Source of the DNA: Vandiemenella viatica
Taxonomy: Eukaryota; Arthropoda; Insecta; Orthoptera; Morabidae
Reading direction: 5' to 3'
Length of the DNA stretch: 64,000 bases
NCBI GenBank assembly: GCA_031002005.1
Contig: CM061919.1
Coordinates: forward strand, 177,799,121-177,863,120
How positions within the stretch are numbered: position 1 is the stretch's first letter; each line of letters begins with the position of its first letter. The translations under genes were made by a program, and so were the position numbers. This document shows, one piece after another, positions 44,611-55,499 of the stretch. The notes below the pieces were generated by a model. That model saw nothing but the letters and a program-made list of their open reading frames with translations. It ran no database searches and was not told the DNA's origin.

Positions 44611-45172
44611 CAGGGTGTCTGCAGATAGGTCACATGACAAAATTTTATTTTAGTAAAAGTCTCACCATTTTCGAGATGTTGAATTTTTTTCGAAACATGT
44701 GTCTTCGTTCAGTTTATTCTATGCCATTTCTACAAATTAAGTCTTTGTGAACCATTTTTTTAAAAATTTACTCAAGGATGTATGAATCATCTATAACAAT
44801 GTTATTTTCTTTCTTAAAACATTAAAAAAATCTTTTTAAAAATAATTAGATTCATTTTTTACTACATATTTAAAGTGCACAATCATTTTAAAGGCAGTAT
44901 AAAATAATTATACCATTTACGATTTTTTTAATAAGTTTTAGATTACTCAAATATCTCTGAGTAAAAAAAAAAAAAAAAACAGGATTCAAAAAGTCTTAAT
45001 TTGTAAAAATGGCATGGAATAATCTGAAAAAGTCACATTTTCCGAAAAAATATTAAAAAAATCAATATCTCGAAAATGGCGAGACCTTTACTGAAATAAA
45101 ATTTTGTTATATAGCAGGAAATGCTACCTATCTGCGTTTGCAGGATTATCTTTCAATTCCTGGGACATCGTG
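44611..45172. mobile_element. MITE-like element with about 150-bp inverted ends
   Basis: Flanked by TA (44609-44610, 45173-45174). Left CAGGGTGTCTGCAGATAGGT and right CACGATGTCCCAGG (in reverse), plus long inner inverted blocks: AAAATTTTATTT(T/C)AGTAAA, GGTCTC.CCATTTTCGAGAT and ACAAATTAAG.CTTT. The centre is AT-rich with an A run. No coding content. The right end carries an extra segment relative to the left, so the boundary is approximate. Confidence 0.65.
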
Positions 45173-45174
45173 TA

Positions 45175-45589
45175 TAATCATAAATAATAATTATTGTAAA
45201 TTTGCCTGCAATTTACTTAACGATTTATTAATGAGCTGAATATATTACGAGTGTCAGAAGACTGGATTTTATTTACATGTGAAGCTACTTTTAATATTCT
45301 GAGTTTGTGTATCTATATTAAAACTTATATGCTTTTGTTGGTTACTTCATTTTTTATATGGAAGGAACGAGTTATAAATTTACATAAAATCGAACATTAA
45401 CGCATTAGGATGTGATAAAAGATTCTAGTTACATTACCAACTGGTGGACGGAAAGCTATGAAGTTTAAAATTACCTCGACAGAAACTATTGCTCATTTGG
45501 GCGGGAATGACATTATCATGTGAAAAGTGTGTTATGCAGCTAACAAGGAATTTCGTGGTGAAAAAATGCGGTGGTGGCGATATTGCTTC
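45175..45589. other. No recognisable gene
   Basis: AT-rich. Confidence 0.35.
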
Positions 45590-45935
45590 TCATTGTCTCT
45601 GCCGGCTACTTGAGGTGGGGCTTCGACGGTAGGGCCGGCAAGTAGCTGAGTGCCACGTGGTTGCCTACCCTCCTGGTTTGGCCTGTCCTCGTTATCACCT
45701 CTCGGTAGTTTGCCCCAACTTGCCGCTCGTCAGGCGACTTGTGGAACGCGAGCCGCACGTTCTTGTGCTAACCGCACAGACTGCCCCACCCGACACCACT
45801 CGGGTGAAAAGGGGGGAGCGGGGAGGAGGGCCGTGTAGGTGGCCTACACGACAAGAGACAGCCGACGCAACGGACCGCACTTTTCGGATAGCGGCCACGC
45901 CGTTAGAGACGCTGCCATGGTAACGGGTCTCATTT
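45590..45935. other. GC/CpG-rich island
   Basis: Open frames on both strands with no domain. TGCCGGCTACTTG at the left is inverted as CCGGCAAGTAGC at about 45636. Possibly the 5' end of an unrecognised element. Confidence 0.25.
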
Positions 45936-47038
45936 CGGTGAAACTTGGAATTACCGTTGGGTTTACTACCAGAAGCAGAAAATGCAGCGAGGGTTTAAGT
46001 ATATGTAACGTGTGTTTCCTGACATCAAGACACTAACATCCTGACCTACTAAGTGTTCCACCAATAAATCAGAAAGAATAATTGAATTATAAATCACTGT
46101 GAAATTTATCACTGGTTCGTTTCATCACTACCGAACGTATTTTGTTTGATTATTTGGAACATAATCAGAGTTTTTTATTTTCCAAGATTTACCACTTACT
46201 TAGAGGTCCATTTTTATGTATAGAACCTTATAATCAGACGTAAATATTTACCTTGCGACTGTTTTACTTAAAACGAATGTTCGAAAACGTAAATAATTCT
46301 TTTTAATAACTTTGAGTACCGTAAAAACGAGCTAAACTCTAAGGTTGACATATCTTCTTCAACTGCGGTAAACATATTTCAGTCGTGCAATAACTCTCAA
46401 AAGTTGAGGGTAACGACTGAAAATTTCATAGTTTCACAGGGCTACAGAAAAAAATATATGTATTGGAACGAAATAAATTACAAAATGATTTTCATGATTA
46501 ATGAAAAACATTATTTTTTACCTGATAAATCAAATTCAAAGGGATATACCAAACCCAACATATTTAAAATTAGCCCACAAAAATTGAAAATTCTGTAAAA
46601 AATATGGTAGATATCAAAAATATTTAAAAAAAAACGCTGATCCTAACGCTCATACCACTGATGTCTGTATGCCGCTTGCAAATTACATTTCATATCGTTG
46701 GGTTAAAGTAGACAAAAAACTAAGGTTCACCCATTTTGTCAATTGCGAAAAATTGTATACAGGGAATGAAAATACAATACCCAAATTGGAGGCACAAAAG
46801 AAAAATTAATTCATGTTGAAAAATTAATGAATTTAGGCCAAACAAATTGAAAAATATTTTCCGTCTGGAATAATAACAAATACAACTTTACCATCCTACT
46901 CAATGCATATGGAATGGGGAAGAGCAACTTCTTCAAAATTATCAAAACTCCCACATAAAAATGATAATTCAAACAAAAAGTGGAAAAAGTATTTTTCACA
47001 CCACTTTGAACTGAATCTTAACGACATGAGCGTTTCTG
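45936..47038. other. No recognisable gene
   Basis: AT-rich; a small hairpin near 46390-46430 (TTTCAGTCGT and ACGACTGAAAA). Confidence 0.35.
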
Positions 47039-47203
47039 GAATAAAATCCTCTTCGATAGCTAGCCGAGTAAGGCCATCGATGAAAGATGACGTTTCGGCG
47101 GTCATTTAGTCACCTAATAATGGCGACGGAATTTTTGGCCGCCGAAAACGCCGTGTTGTACCGACGGGTTCACTCGCCTAGCTACCAGAGAGGATTTTAT
47201 TCA
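47039..47203. mobile_element. Hairpin-forming short element, 165 bp
   Basis: Arms 47039-47106 and 47137-47203 are inverted: GAATAAAATCCTCT, TAGCTAG(C/G)CGAGT and GTTTCGGCGG/GTTTTCGGCGG align in order, with a 30-bp loop. The CpG-rich stem is unlike the AT-rich flank. Confidence 0.7.
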
Positions 47204-48629
47204 TATTCTACGCCAAGAAAGCCTCCAGTCTTACACGAGAATTTCTTCAAAAAATTATAATTTGGGTGATACATAGCCTCAAACTTGATCCATCGCACTT
47301 ATCACCAGTAATGTTGTCATGCTGCTCGCATAGTCATTTTTCCTTACTATATGTTCTAGGAGATTACAATGTTCACCCGTTTTTTGAATTGCGCAAAACC
47401 AAATGTGGCTTCTGAAATAAGACCACCTTTAATTGGGCTGGGGAAAACATGAATTTATTCCTTTTATACAGAAAAAGTTATCGATTCCAACCAAAGAAAT
47501 TGTTAAGAGTTTGTGATGAAGATAGATGATTACCATAACTTCCTCACCCCCATTTCTCAAGTGTGGTAGCTACCTACTCGTTTTTGAATTTCCACTTACA
47601 GTCAGTGCAAATGCAACATTTCGTTGAGCTTCCGTATACCATCATAAAATTAACAAAATGATAATATTTTGTTGTGTTCAACTATCATTTTTGGCAGGTA
47701 AATCAACAGGGCGTGAGGAAAATGCCGTGACGGAAGCGAAAGAAAGGCAAGAATGGTGTTTACTTTTTGTGAGTCGAATTCTTTTTAGTCTTGTGCATTA
47801 TTGCAAGGTGTGGATAGAAAGTTCGCGACAACCTCATATGAGGTTCCCGTTGCTATACAAACACCGAACGATATACGAATACACATAGTATGGACGCGGA
47901 CGGTGGGTTACAGCTTTACCAAATGTGGTGATGTTTGTTAAGGCAATCGTACCGGCCTAGCTGGTGGCGAGAAATTTAGTGATGTCACTCCAAACAATTA
48001 GCGCGCGCTTCGGGAGCTAATTATTGGCGACAGTGATTCCTGGCATTCGGATGTTTCCACAGAATGATGGCTGAAATGTCAGGTTTCAAAAAATTGAGGC
48101 TGTTCCACCAGAATAACGAAGGTAACACCAAACGATATTGTGGTTTCAAACCTGAGAGCGAATCGTGTAGAGGTCGCTTCGGGATTTCTGTTAGTAACCA
48201 AACGGTGCATTAAATGTTGCTCTGATGCTCTCCCGAAATTTGGCAGAAACGATCACTTTCTTTTGTAATAATGGAAAGTTATATCGCAAAATTCAAACTT
48301 GATTCCCTCAGTTACAGAGGAATTATTATAGAATGACCTAACTATATTTATTCTCCGTATAATTCTCATTTCAGTCTTCTGATGCTTTTAATAAATTCTG
48401 AAGATGATTCTGAGTGACATATTTGATCTGATATAGCCACATAAAGAATAGTGCTTCCTGAAATAAGTCATTTCGTTTCAAATCTCGTTTAATAAAACTG
48501 ATTATGTTTTTGTAACAATATTCGCCTACAGGTTAGAAAAGAAAAAAAAGAAATGAAGTATACGTTAAATAAAAACAGAAAGGAAAACCAAGAAAAATTT
48601 TCTTTAATTTATTTAGTTTTGCTTCAAGA
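47204..48629. other. No recognisable gene
   Basis: The frame 47658-47888 has no domain. Confidence 0.4.
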
Positions 48630-48825
48630 TTTATTGTTTATCGATGTCGAGAACATGAGAGCTGGAAGAGGAAGGGGTAAGCAACGGGAAGGAATTTCAC
48701 CATGGTTTTTAAAGGAATCATCCTGGCGTTCACCTGGAGCGATTTCGGAAAATCATGGAAAACGGAAATCTGGATGGCCAGGTGGGATTCGAACACGCGT
48801 CCCGTCCGTTAGCACTCACAACGTT
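48630..48825 (-). mobile_element. tRNA-derived SINE, main family, shortened head
   Basis: ATCGATGTCGAGAACATGAG, CACCATGGTTTTTAAAGG, GGAGCGATTTCGGAAAATC and GGGATTCGAACACGCG. Confidence 0.88.
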
Positions 48826-49169
48826 TCAAAAATCTAAAAGGAAAGTTGGCAGGATCTAAAAAAAAATAATAATGGTAATCGCTTTATTTTGGAACAAATT
48901 TTTTGATTCATAATGATTTTAATGTCGAGGTATTTATCTACCACTTGTTAAAAATATTTTTCAATAGTTCAATTTCATTGTTAAATACGTAAATATGTAG
49001 ATATATGTACAACTGTTGGATATATTTCGCACTGTCTGAAAATGTTGCAAGTTGCAAAGATTACTAACTTCATGGAAGCTTTTAGTATCTAAGAGATTTT
49101 ACTTTGGCCACGGCAGAGTGGTCGCCTGTAGATCGAAGTTAAGAGCATAACTTCATTTAGAATAAATGT
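48826..49169. other. No recognisable gene
   Basis: AT-rich; nothing supported. Confidence 0.35.
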
Positions 49170-49600
49170 TCTTAGACATCTTTCCTCTGATTAAATATTC
49201 GCTACACTTTAAGAATGCCGGTCCGAGTAACGAGCAGCCATTAGCGTATCTCCCTTTAAAACAAATTGCGAACAGCACCGATGATAATGAAAAACCGTCA
49301 AAATATGCTCGCCACGGCGCTCCACCGAAGCCGGTGTTTTCGGCGCTGGGTAAACTGGAACCTCGCCTGCCGTAATGAAGCTGCGGCCGTGGCGGGGTGA
49401 GCGGGGGAAGAGGGTAACAAGGGGTGGGTCCGCTTTTCGGAGATAAATCCGACGCCCTATGGAAGGCCGTTCCTGCTGTGGTGGCGTCGGAACTCGAGAC
49501 GGCGCCGATATCCCTCTCCCCTCCCCGTCTCCTCACAGCTCTTTCTCACCCTTCCAACCTAATGCGTCAGCAGTTGTTTTCATCTCACTCCTTTTCCTCA
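49170..49600. other. GC-rich island
   Basis: Frames on both strands without domains. Contains CTGCGGCCGTGGCGGGGTG, AGCGGGGGAAGAGGG and TCTCCCCTCCCCG. May be regulatory. Confidence 0.25.
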
Positions 49601-49899
49601 GAAGATATCGCACTAGACAGGAGATAAAACGGGAAATATAGTATAGTCCGTACGACATTCTCTCTTCTTTTTAAAGTCCTGAACTGGAGAAAACATTGAT
49701 TTGAAAAGAGTAACTGATAGAATAACGATTACCATCTAAAGCTGAGCACTCATACATAATCATGACCAACATTGCACTACCATCGCCCATATTTTAAAAT
49801 TAACTGTAATGGAGTGACCAAAAGAAAAATAAGCCTGTTCGGTTGACTCAAGTAGTTACGCACCATGGTAGTGTCTGGTGCTTGTCACTGTGTTAGCAG
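49601..49899. other. No recognisable gene
   Basis: Nothing seen. Confidence 0.35.
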
Positions 49900-51190
49900 G
49901 TTCAGGTGAATATGTTACAGTGAGTTAATTTTGTCGTGTGGATTAGCTGCTTAGAACGAGTTAGTAGGTTCGAGTGGGTTAAATTGTTCGATTGGGTTAG
50001 ATGTTTCGAGTGGATAGTTAGTTAGATTGAGTTCGAAGGTTCGAGTGAGTTACCTGCTTAAAATTAATTAGTTGGTTCTAGGGGATTAGATGGTTCGTGT
50101 GGGTAAGATGTTTCGAGTGGATAGTTTGTTCGATTGAGCTGGCAGGTTCGAGTGAGTTACCTGCTTCAAATGAATTAGTTGGTTCGAGGGGATTAGATGG
50201 CTCGTGTGGGTAAGATGTTTCGAGTGGATAGTTGGTTCGATTGAGTTGGCAGGTTCGAGTGAGTTACCTGCTTAAAATGAATTAGTTGGTTCGAGGGGAT
50301 TAGATGGTTCGTGTGTGTAAGATGTTTCGAGTGGATAGTTGGTTCGATTGAGTTGGCAGGTTCGAGTGAGTTACCTGCTTCAAATGAATTAGTTGGTTCT
50401 TTGAGGGGATTAGATGGCTCGTGTGGGTAAGATGTTTCGAGTGGATAGTTGGTTCGATTGAGTTGGTAGGTTCGAGTGAGTTACCTGCTTCAAATGAATT
50501 AGTTGGTTCGAGGGGATTAGATGGCTCGTGTGGGTAAGATGTTTCGAGTGGATAGTTGGTTCGATTGAGTTGGTAGGTTCGAGTGAGTTACCTGCTTCAA
50601 ATGAATTAGTTGGTTCGAGGGGATTGGTTGGTTCGTGTGTGTAAGATGTTTCGAGTGGATAGTTGGTTGGATTGAGTTGGCAGGTTCGAGTGAGTTACCT
50701 GCTTCAAATGAATTAGTTGGTTCGAGGGGATTAGATGGTTCGTGTGGGTTAAAGGTTGGAATGAGTTCGTATTTTGGTTTCGAATGGGTTAGTTGTCTAG
50801 AATTAGTCAGGTGGTTTGAGTGGGTTTGAGTGAGTTAGTTGGTTCGATTAAATTATATGGTTCGAGTGAATTAGTTAGCTGCGTGGGTTAGATAGTGCGA
50901 GAGGATTAGTTAGTTCGATTGGATTAGTTCGTTCGAATGATTTAGCTGGTTGGTGCGTCTTACCTGTTTCAAGTTAACTAGATGACTATTATTGGATAGT
51001 TGAATAGAGTATGCAGGTTCGTGTCGTTTAGTTGCTTAGAATGAATTAGAAGGCTCTAGTATATTAGATGGTACGAGTGAATTAGCTGGTTTGAGTGTGT
51101 TAGTTGTTTTGAGTGAGCTAGTTCATTTAATTAGTTAGATGGTTCGAGTGGGTTAATTTGTCCGGCTCAGTTATCTTGTTCTAGTGGGTT
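49900..51190. repeat. Minisatellite with 18-bp unit and 107-bp higher-order repeat
   Basis: The basal unit is about GGTTCGAGTGGGTTAGAT. In the core (about 49950-50760), six such units form a 107-bp higher-order block. TACCTGCTT recurs at 50051, 50158, 50265, 50372, 50482, 50589 and 50696 (spacings 107, 107, 107, 110, 107, 107). Outer parts keep only the 18-bp period and are more diverged. Because 18 is a multiple of three, the array reads open in places (the 64-residue frame at 50635-50829), but this is not a gene. Confidence 0.95.
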
Positions 51191-52080
51191 AGGACAGAGC
51201 CTCGTAGCGCACTTTACATTAAGAGAGCAAAAATTTGGCAGAGATAACGATCAGTTTTATGGTCCGCAAAAATCCCATCTGAAACAGGGATTGAAATCGA
51301 GGACTTCTTGCTTCCAAGCCTCATGAATTAACCACCAAGGATGCGACCTGTTATTTACCTGTAAATAAAATGAGATTATAGCGTTCGTTAATAAAAGTTG
51401 TCGTGGATAGAAATTACACTGAAAGCGTGTTTCAAAATCTCTGCACAGATACTTCAGTCACAGAAAGATGAATGGACATATGAAAATGCCATTTTACTGT
51501 GTTTGGCTTGCTAGTTCCTCCCATTTTACGCAATCGGCTCACGCATTTCGCACGTGGGATGACTGTTCCGTGCACTATCCCACAAAGCTGTTGATATCTG
51601 CTAAAGATAAAAAAGCAACTGCATATTATGAAAGAAATTTTTACCAACTTTAATCAATGGATATGACGAAAGAGTTTATTTTGATAAAGATGTAGTAATT
51701 GGTACAAAAAATTACTCTAAGCTTCACGATTTAAATTAACGGTGAACTCACCGTTAACTTAAATCCTAATCACAGACAGCTATCTAGCAATCTGCTACAG
51801 ATAAATGACAAAATTTCCGCGTATGTTTTTGTAGATCTCTTGCTCTCCACAATTTCTCCACTCATTGTGCTGTCATATTTTTAACGGTTTAGGCAGCGTA
51901 TTTTTAGAAAGTGCTTTGTCATCCATCTTTTCTCTGTCTTAAATGATTAAAAGCGTTATTGCTCAGTTTGTATAGGTGATAGGTCAATCTTTAATATACT
52001 TAAACAATCCTCGATAATTGTACTACATACAGTGCAAACCGTATATGATTTCATCCAGAGGTTCTCAAGATTTGTACTGT
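51191..52080. other. No gene; tRNA-like patch and a hairpin
   Basis: A tRNA-like B-box (CGATTTCAATCCC in reverse) sits near 51285-51300, and the hairpin at 51728-51765 is listed separately. Confidence 0.35.
51728..51765. repeat. 18-bp-arm hairpin with 2-nt loop
   Basis: GATTTAAATTAACGGTGA, AC, TCACCGTTAACTTAAATC: 17 of 18 pairs match. There is no T run after it, so no bacterial-type terminator meaning. Confidence 0.85.
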
Positions 52081-52225
52081 TTTTTTTTTTTAGTTTACGC
52101 CCCGTCAATGTCGAAGATTTCAGGGTGGCAAAAGATCGGGGTGCAAGGAACGGGAAGGAATTCGGTCACGGTCTGCTTGAAGGAACCATTCCGGCAGTCG
52201 CCTGGAGTTATTTAGAGAACCGAAA
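52081..52225 (-). mobile_element. tRNA-derived SINE, 5'-truncated
   Basis: Poly(T) tail, TTTACGCCCCGTCAATGTCG, GGGAAGGAATTCGGTCACGG and CTGGAGTTATTTAGAGAACC, then stops. Confidence 0.85.
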
Positions 52226-52689
52226 TAAAAAAAAAAGATTTAAATGTTTGTGTCTAATATGTTTCTTTGAGTAGGGAAGCTGTTTTGTCTTGTGCCAACG
52301 AATAACAATAATGGTCGCCGCATGTCAAGTCAGAGATCGTATGAGTTTGTTGAACTGATTGAAATGGACTGCGTGATAAATGTTAAGGCGAATGTACTGT
52401 TAAATTATGTAGTGAATGTATAAACTGTTGAAACTATGGAAAATGTGGATTGTGAGTAAATAAGTATTATAATACAAGAAACAGAAGCATTTGAGTACTG
52501 ATGGAAAAGGACGTACCAGTTTAAATATCATTAAATTCTCTTATTGTGAACGAGTATATACGAGGTAGATTTTCAAGATTTTATTTTTAAAATAATATCA
52601 TATTATCTGGTGTGGTTCAGTTCGTAGAGCATATTGCATCCAAATACAAGAACATAATAGGTAACTGTGATTAAGGACTAGTAACACCA
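52226..52689. other. No gene; contains a direct repeat unit
   Basis: 52599-52654 is near-identical to 53727-53782 (shared GTTCAGTTCGTAGAGCATAT and TTGCAT..AAATACAAGA). Confidence 0.5.
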
Positions 52690-52745
52690 TAATGCCCAGA
52701 CGGGGCACAAGGCTCGAGCATTACCACTCAACCACAGAACTCGGC
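52690..52745 (-). mobile_element. tRNA-derived SINE, head fragment
   Basis: GCCCAGACGGGGCACAAGGC, TCGAGCATTACCACTCAACC and AGAACTCGG are the reverse of the family's tRNA-like head. Confidence 0.6.
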
Positions 52746-52789
52746 CGACATTAGTGCAGTGGTACAGCCAGAAACGTATCGTGGACTTT

Positions 52790-52972
52790 ATTTTATACTG
52801 TGTAACTGTAAACCCGCAGAGTTTCCTTCACGGTACTCATTGGATTGCAGGCTGAGTGGGCCGGACGTTCAGCGTCGAGGAAAAATCCTCTGCTTTGTCG
52901 GGGGTCGAACTCCGGTTGTCCGTATAGCAGTAACGCGCTTTACCGCCTGAGCTACGCAGCCGCCTTTTATAC
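52790..52972 (-). mobile_element. Second tRNA-derived SINE family
   Basis: The reverse complement starts GGCTGCGTAGCTCAGGCGGT (A-box) and has GGAGTTCGACCCCCGAC (B-box), then a body unlike the main family (CAGAGGATTTTTCCTCGACG, GGCCCACTCAGCCTGCAATC). The acceptor stem does not close, so it is not a tRNA gene. Only one copy is seen here. Confidence 0.6.
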
Positions 52973-53219
52973 CGTGTATGGATTAAATTTTCTAGAATTT
53001 TACGCCTTTTGTGAGACATTTTTAAATACTGTCTTGTTCTGTCAGAGCAAAAATTTCTGGCATGCATGGAATATTTCGCATACTGGTCACGATGCTGTTT
53101 CGCGCTTCGGGTATGGTACAGTTAACAAAGTGGATCAGTGAGGGATTAGGATGATTTGTAACAGATCAGAGGCGCATTTGATGAAACTGCACAAACAACC
53201 TCCATGACTGCAGCAAAGT

Positions 53220-53480
53220 GGCCGATATATTTATTGTATCCGCGCTTAACTCACCCTTTACGCACTCGCGCGTGCATCGGGCGAACGTTTGATTTAAAAC
53301 GCTAAAGCGAGGCCGAGATTAAAATCTGCAGCCGCTCGGATTGGCCAACATCCGAGGTATTAATTAGCGCTGGTATGGGGCGTGGTAGGGTGGCCTTTTG
53401 TCTCCGCGGTCGCTGACGTCACAAAGGCCGGAACCGCTGAAATCGTTTTCGAGAGGCCACTACTGTCCTCATTTTCATTT
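53220..53480. other. GC/CpG-rich island
   Basis: Includes CACTCGCGCGTGCATCGGGCG, GTATTAATTAGCGCTGG and TGACGTCACAAAG (a CRE-like palindrome). No domain in the frames on either strand. A candidate regulatory element. Confidence 0.3.
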
Positions 53481-53802
53481 TGCGCCATAAATAAACGAGA
53501 TGGGAAATGTGATCCTCGCTGTAATTCGAGTCTGCCGCCGGAGATTAACATTTAGTCATCAGGCAGCTGCGCTTCGCTCGGAAAGAGTTCCCGTTGCATC
53601 AACTTTGTTACATCTACGCTTTGTAACGTCAAGACTAAATACGAAAAGAAGCTCTGACGCCTCTGAAGTGTTGTGTTCTCGCATATTGCTGTTCATACTA
53701 TGCACAGAAAAAAATCAGTGAGCTGATCATATTATATGCTGTGATTCAGTTCGTAGAGCATATTGCATGAAAATACAAGAGCCAAAGTACTACCGATCGT
53801 GG
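53481..53802. other. No recognisable gene
   Basis: Includes the second direct repeat unit (53727-53782). Confidence 0.35.
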
Positions 53803-54033
53803 TGGGTGAGTGGTTAAGGCTCTGGCCTCGCATTCGGGAGGACGCCGGTTCAAATCCCCGTCTTGTGCATCCAGATTTGGGTTTTCCATGGTTTCCCCAA
53901 AACACCAGACGAATGCTGGGATGGTTCCTACAAAAGGCCATGGCCGAATTATTTTCCGTTCCTTGTCCCCAGTTCCATTCCGTCTCTAATGACCTCGATG
54001 TCGACGAGGCCTAAAGCCATAAGTTAAAAAAAA
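53803..54033 (+). mobile_element. tRNA-derived SINE, main family, full length
   Basis: GTGGTGGGTGAGTGGTTAAGG, CATTCGGGAGGACGCCGG, GGTTCAAATCCCC, GGCCATGGCCGAATTATT and TCTAATGACCTCGATGTCG, with an A tail. Confidence 0.92.
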
Positions 54034-54223
54034 CCAGTATCGTGACAATATGAGAATCCCTCAGGTTTTTTTAGACATACTAGCAATGCTTGCGACTTTG
54101 TCACGGGGGATTTCAGATTTGTGCTGTTAATTCACAGATGTACCGTAGAACGATTAAAAAGTATGGAATGGATAGGTAAACGCAGAAGAACAGTCCGGTT
54201 TTGCCAATTCTTTCCTTCCTTCT

Positions 54224-54385
54224 TTTTTTTTTGCTTATTGTTTTTACCCTTCGTCGAGATCATTACAGGCGGTAAAAGACTGTGCGCAAGGAACTGAAAT
54301 AGCGTTTTGAAGAAACCCTCCCGGTATTCCCCTTAAGTGATTTGAGGATAGTGTGAAAACTTAAATCTGGACGTGGATTCTTGGA
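54224..54385 (-). mobile_element. tRNA-derived SINE, truncated and diverged
   Basis: TTTACCCTTCGTCGAGATC, GCGCAAGGAACTGAAATAGC and TTAAGTGATTTGAGGATAG; the head is missing. Confidence 0.7.
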
Positions 54386-54599
54386 TTTTATCTCATCCAG
54401 AAATTATACTGTACAGAAAGCTTTAATAACGTTTGAGGGCATCATTTATTTCTACCTCTCCTTGAAACTATAACTCCTACCTTTATGATCCAAAGACACA
54501 CTTCATTCGTGTTCACATGACTTTTCTGCAATCAAACATTTAGCTGGCGCTGCCCGGGGTGTGTACGAACACATTTCTTTATTTGTATGTATCTAAACT

Positions 54600-54850
54600 G
54601 TGTCATAACTCAATCAACAACCCGAATAATGCTTGGATCCTCCCGCAGGACTGTGTCAGAGATAGGATAGCCAGTTCCTTTCCTCTGAGACCTTCAGTTT
54701 AACGTGGAATCCGAACCACGGAATAACCTAGCATAGCTCATATGATCGAACACAACTCTTAAAATTTCCTGCGCCCACCGGGATTTGAACCCGGGTCCAG
54801 AGCATTGAACCTTTGAAATCAAGCACGTTAACCACTGAGCTAAATAATAA
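54600..54850 (-). repeat. tRNA-like repeat, RTE-associated type
   Basis: The reverse complement shows an A-box (TTAGCTCAGTGGTTAACGTG) and a B-box (CGGGTTCAAATCCC). Upstream CAGTTTAACGTGGAATCCGA recurs in altered form at 62845-62865. Related to the tRNA-like segment at 20145. Confidence 0.6.
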
Positions 54851-55261
54851 AACTCTATATAAAAATCGCGAAGTCAAACACATCACTAATACATTTGGAC
54901 TGCCATTATCTTTCTTCTTCACCAAATAATCACTAGACCTATTGAGGCCATATTCACACCACATGCTATTTGGTGGAGTAGGTTTTTAGTTGTTTCATTC
55001 CAATAACTAACGCTGCAGTCTAACTTCTATATTTAGTTTTGTCTAGAGGAGTTTTCTTGCAGTCGAAATCTTCAGCAGACTCCAGCGCGACCTATCGGAA
55101 TGAAATACACGTACAAACCTTTGGCACCACGTCACTAACATGTGAATATGGCCTGAATTGGTCCAGTGGTTTGTGCGTGATGATGCGGTTAACGTGTGCC
55201 TAGGATTTTATATATAAATCATATTATAAAAGATTAATAAATTCAGCAAAAATTTATCTTG
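54851..55261. other. No recognisable gene
   Basis: Nothing supported. Confidence 0.35.
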
Positions 55262-55475
55262 ATTTATTTCTGACGGTTTTATGCCTCTTCGACACTAAGG
55301 CGGAAAGGAACAGGTAGGAATTTGGCCCTGACATTTGGTGGAACCATCCCAGCATTCGTATGAAGTTATATCAGGAAACCGTGGAATAACGAAATCTGGT
55401 TGGTCAATTGGCGATTGAAAACTTCGGCCCCCTGAATGCTTGTCCCGAAGGTACCGCTCACTGACTGGGTTTGGT
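55262..55475 (-). mobile_element. tRNA-derived SINE, diverged
   Basis: GGTTTTATGCCTCTTCGACA, TTTGGTGGAACCATCCCAGC and GGAAACCGTGGAATAACG; the B-box is poor. Confidence 0.75.
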
Positions 55476-55499
55476 GCCGGCAGTACGAACCATTTATCT

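Noticed and set aside
50635..50829. Trp/Glu/Ser-rich repeat protein
   Set aside because: Product of an 18-bp minisatellite unit that happens to stay open; not conserved across blocks.
49900..51190. CRISPR array
   Set aside because: Repeats are contiguous 18-bp units without unique spacers; the genome is eukaryotic.
51728..51765. Rho-independent terminator
   Set aside because: No T run follows and the context is eukaryotic.
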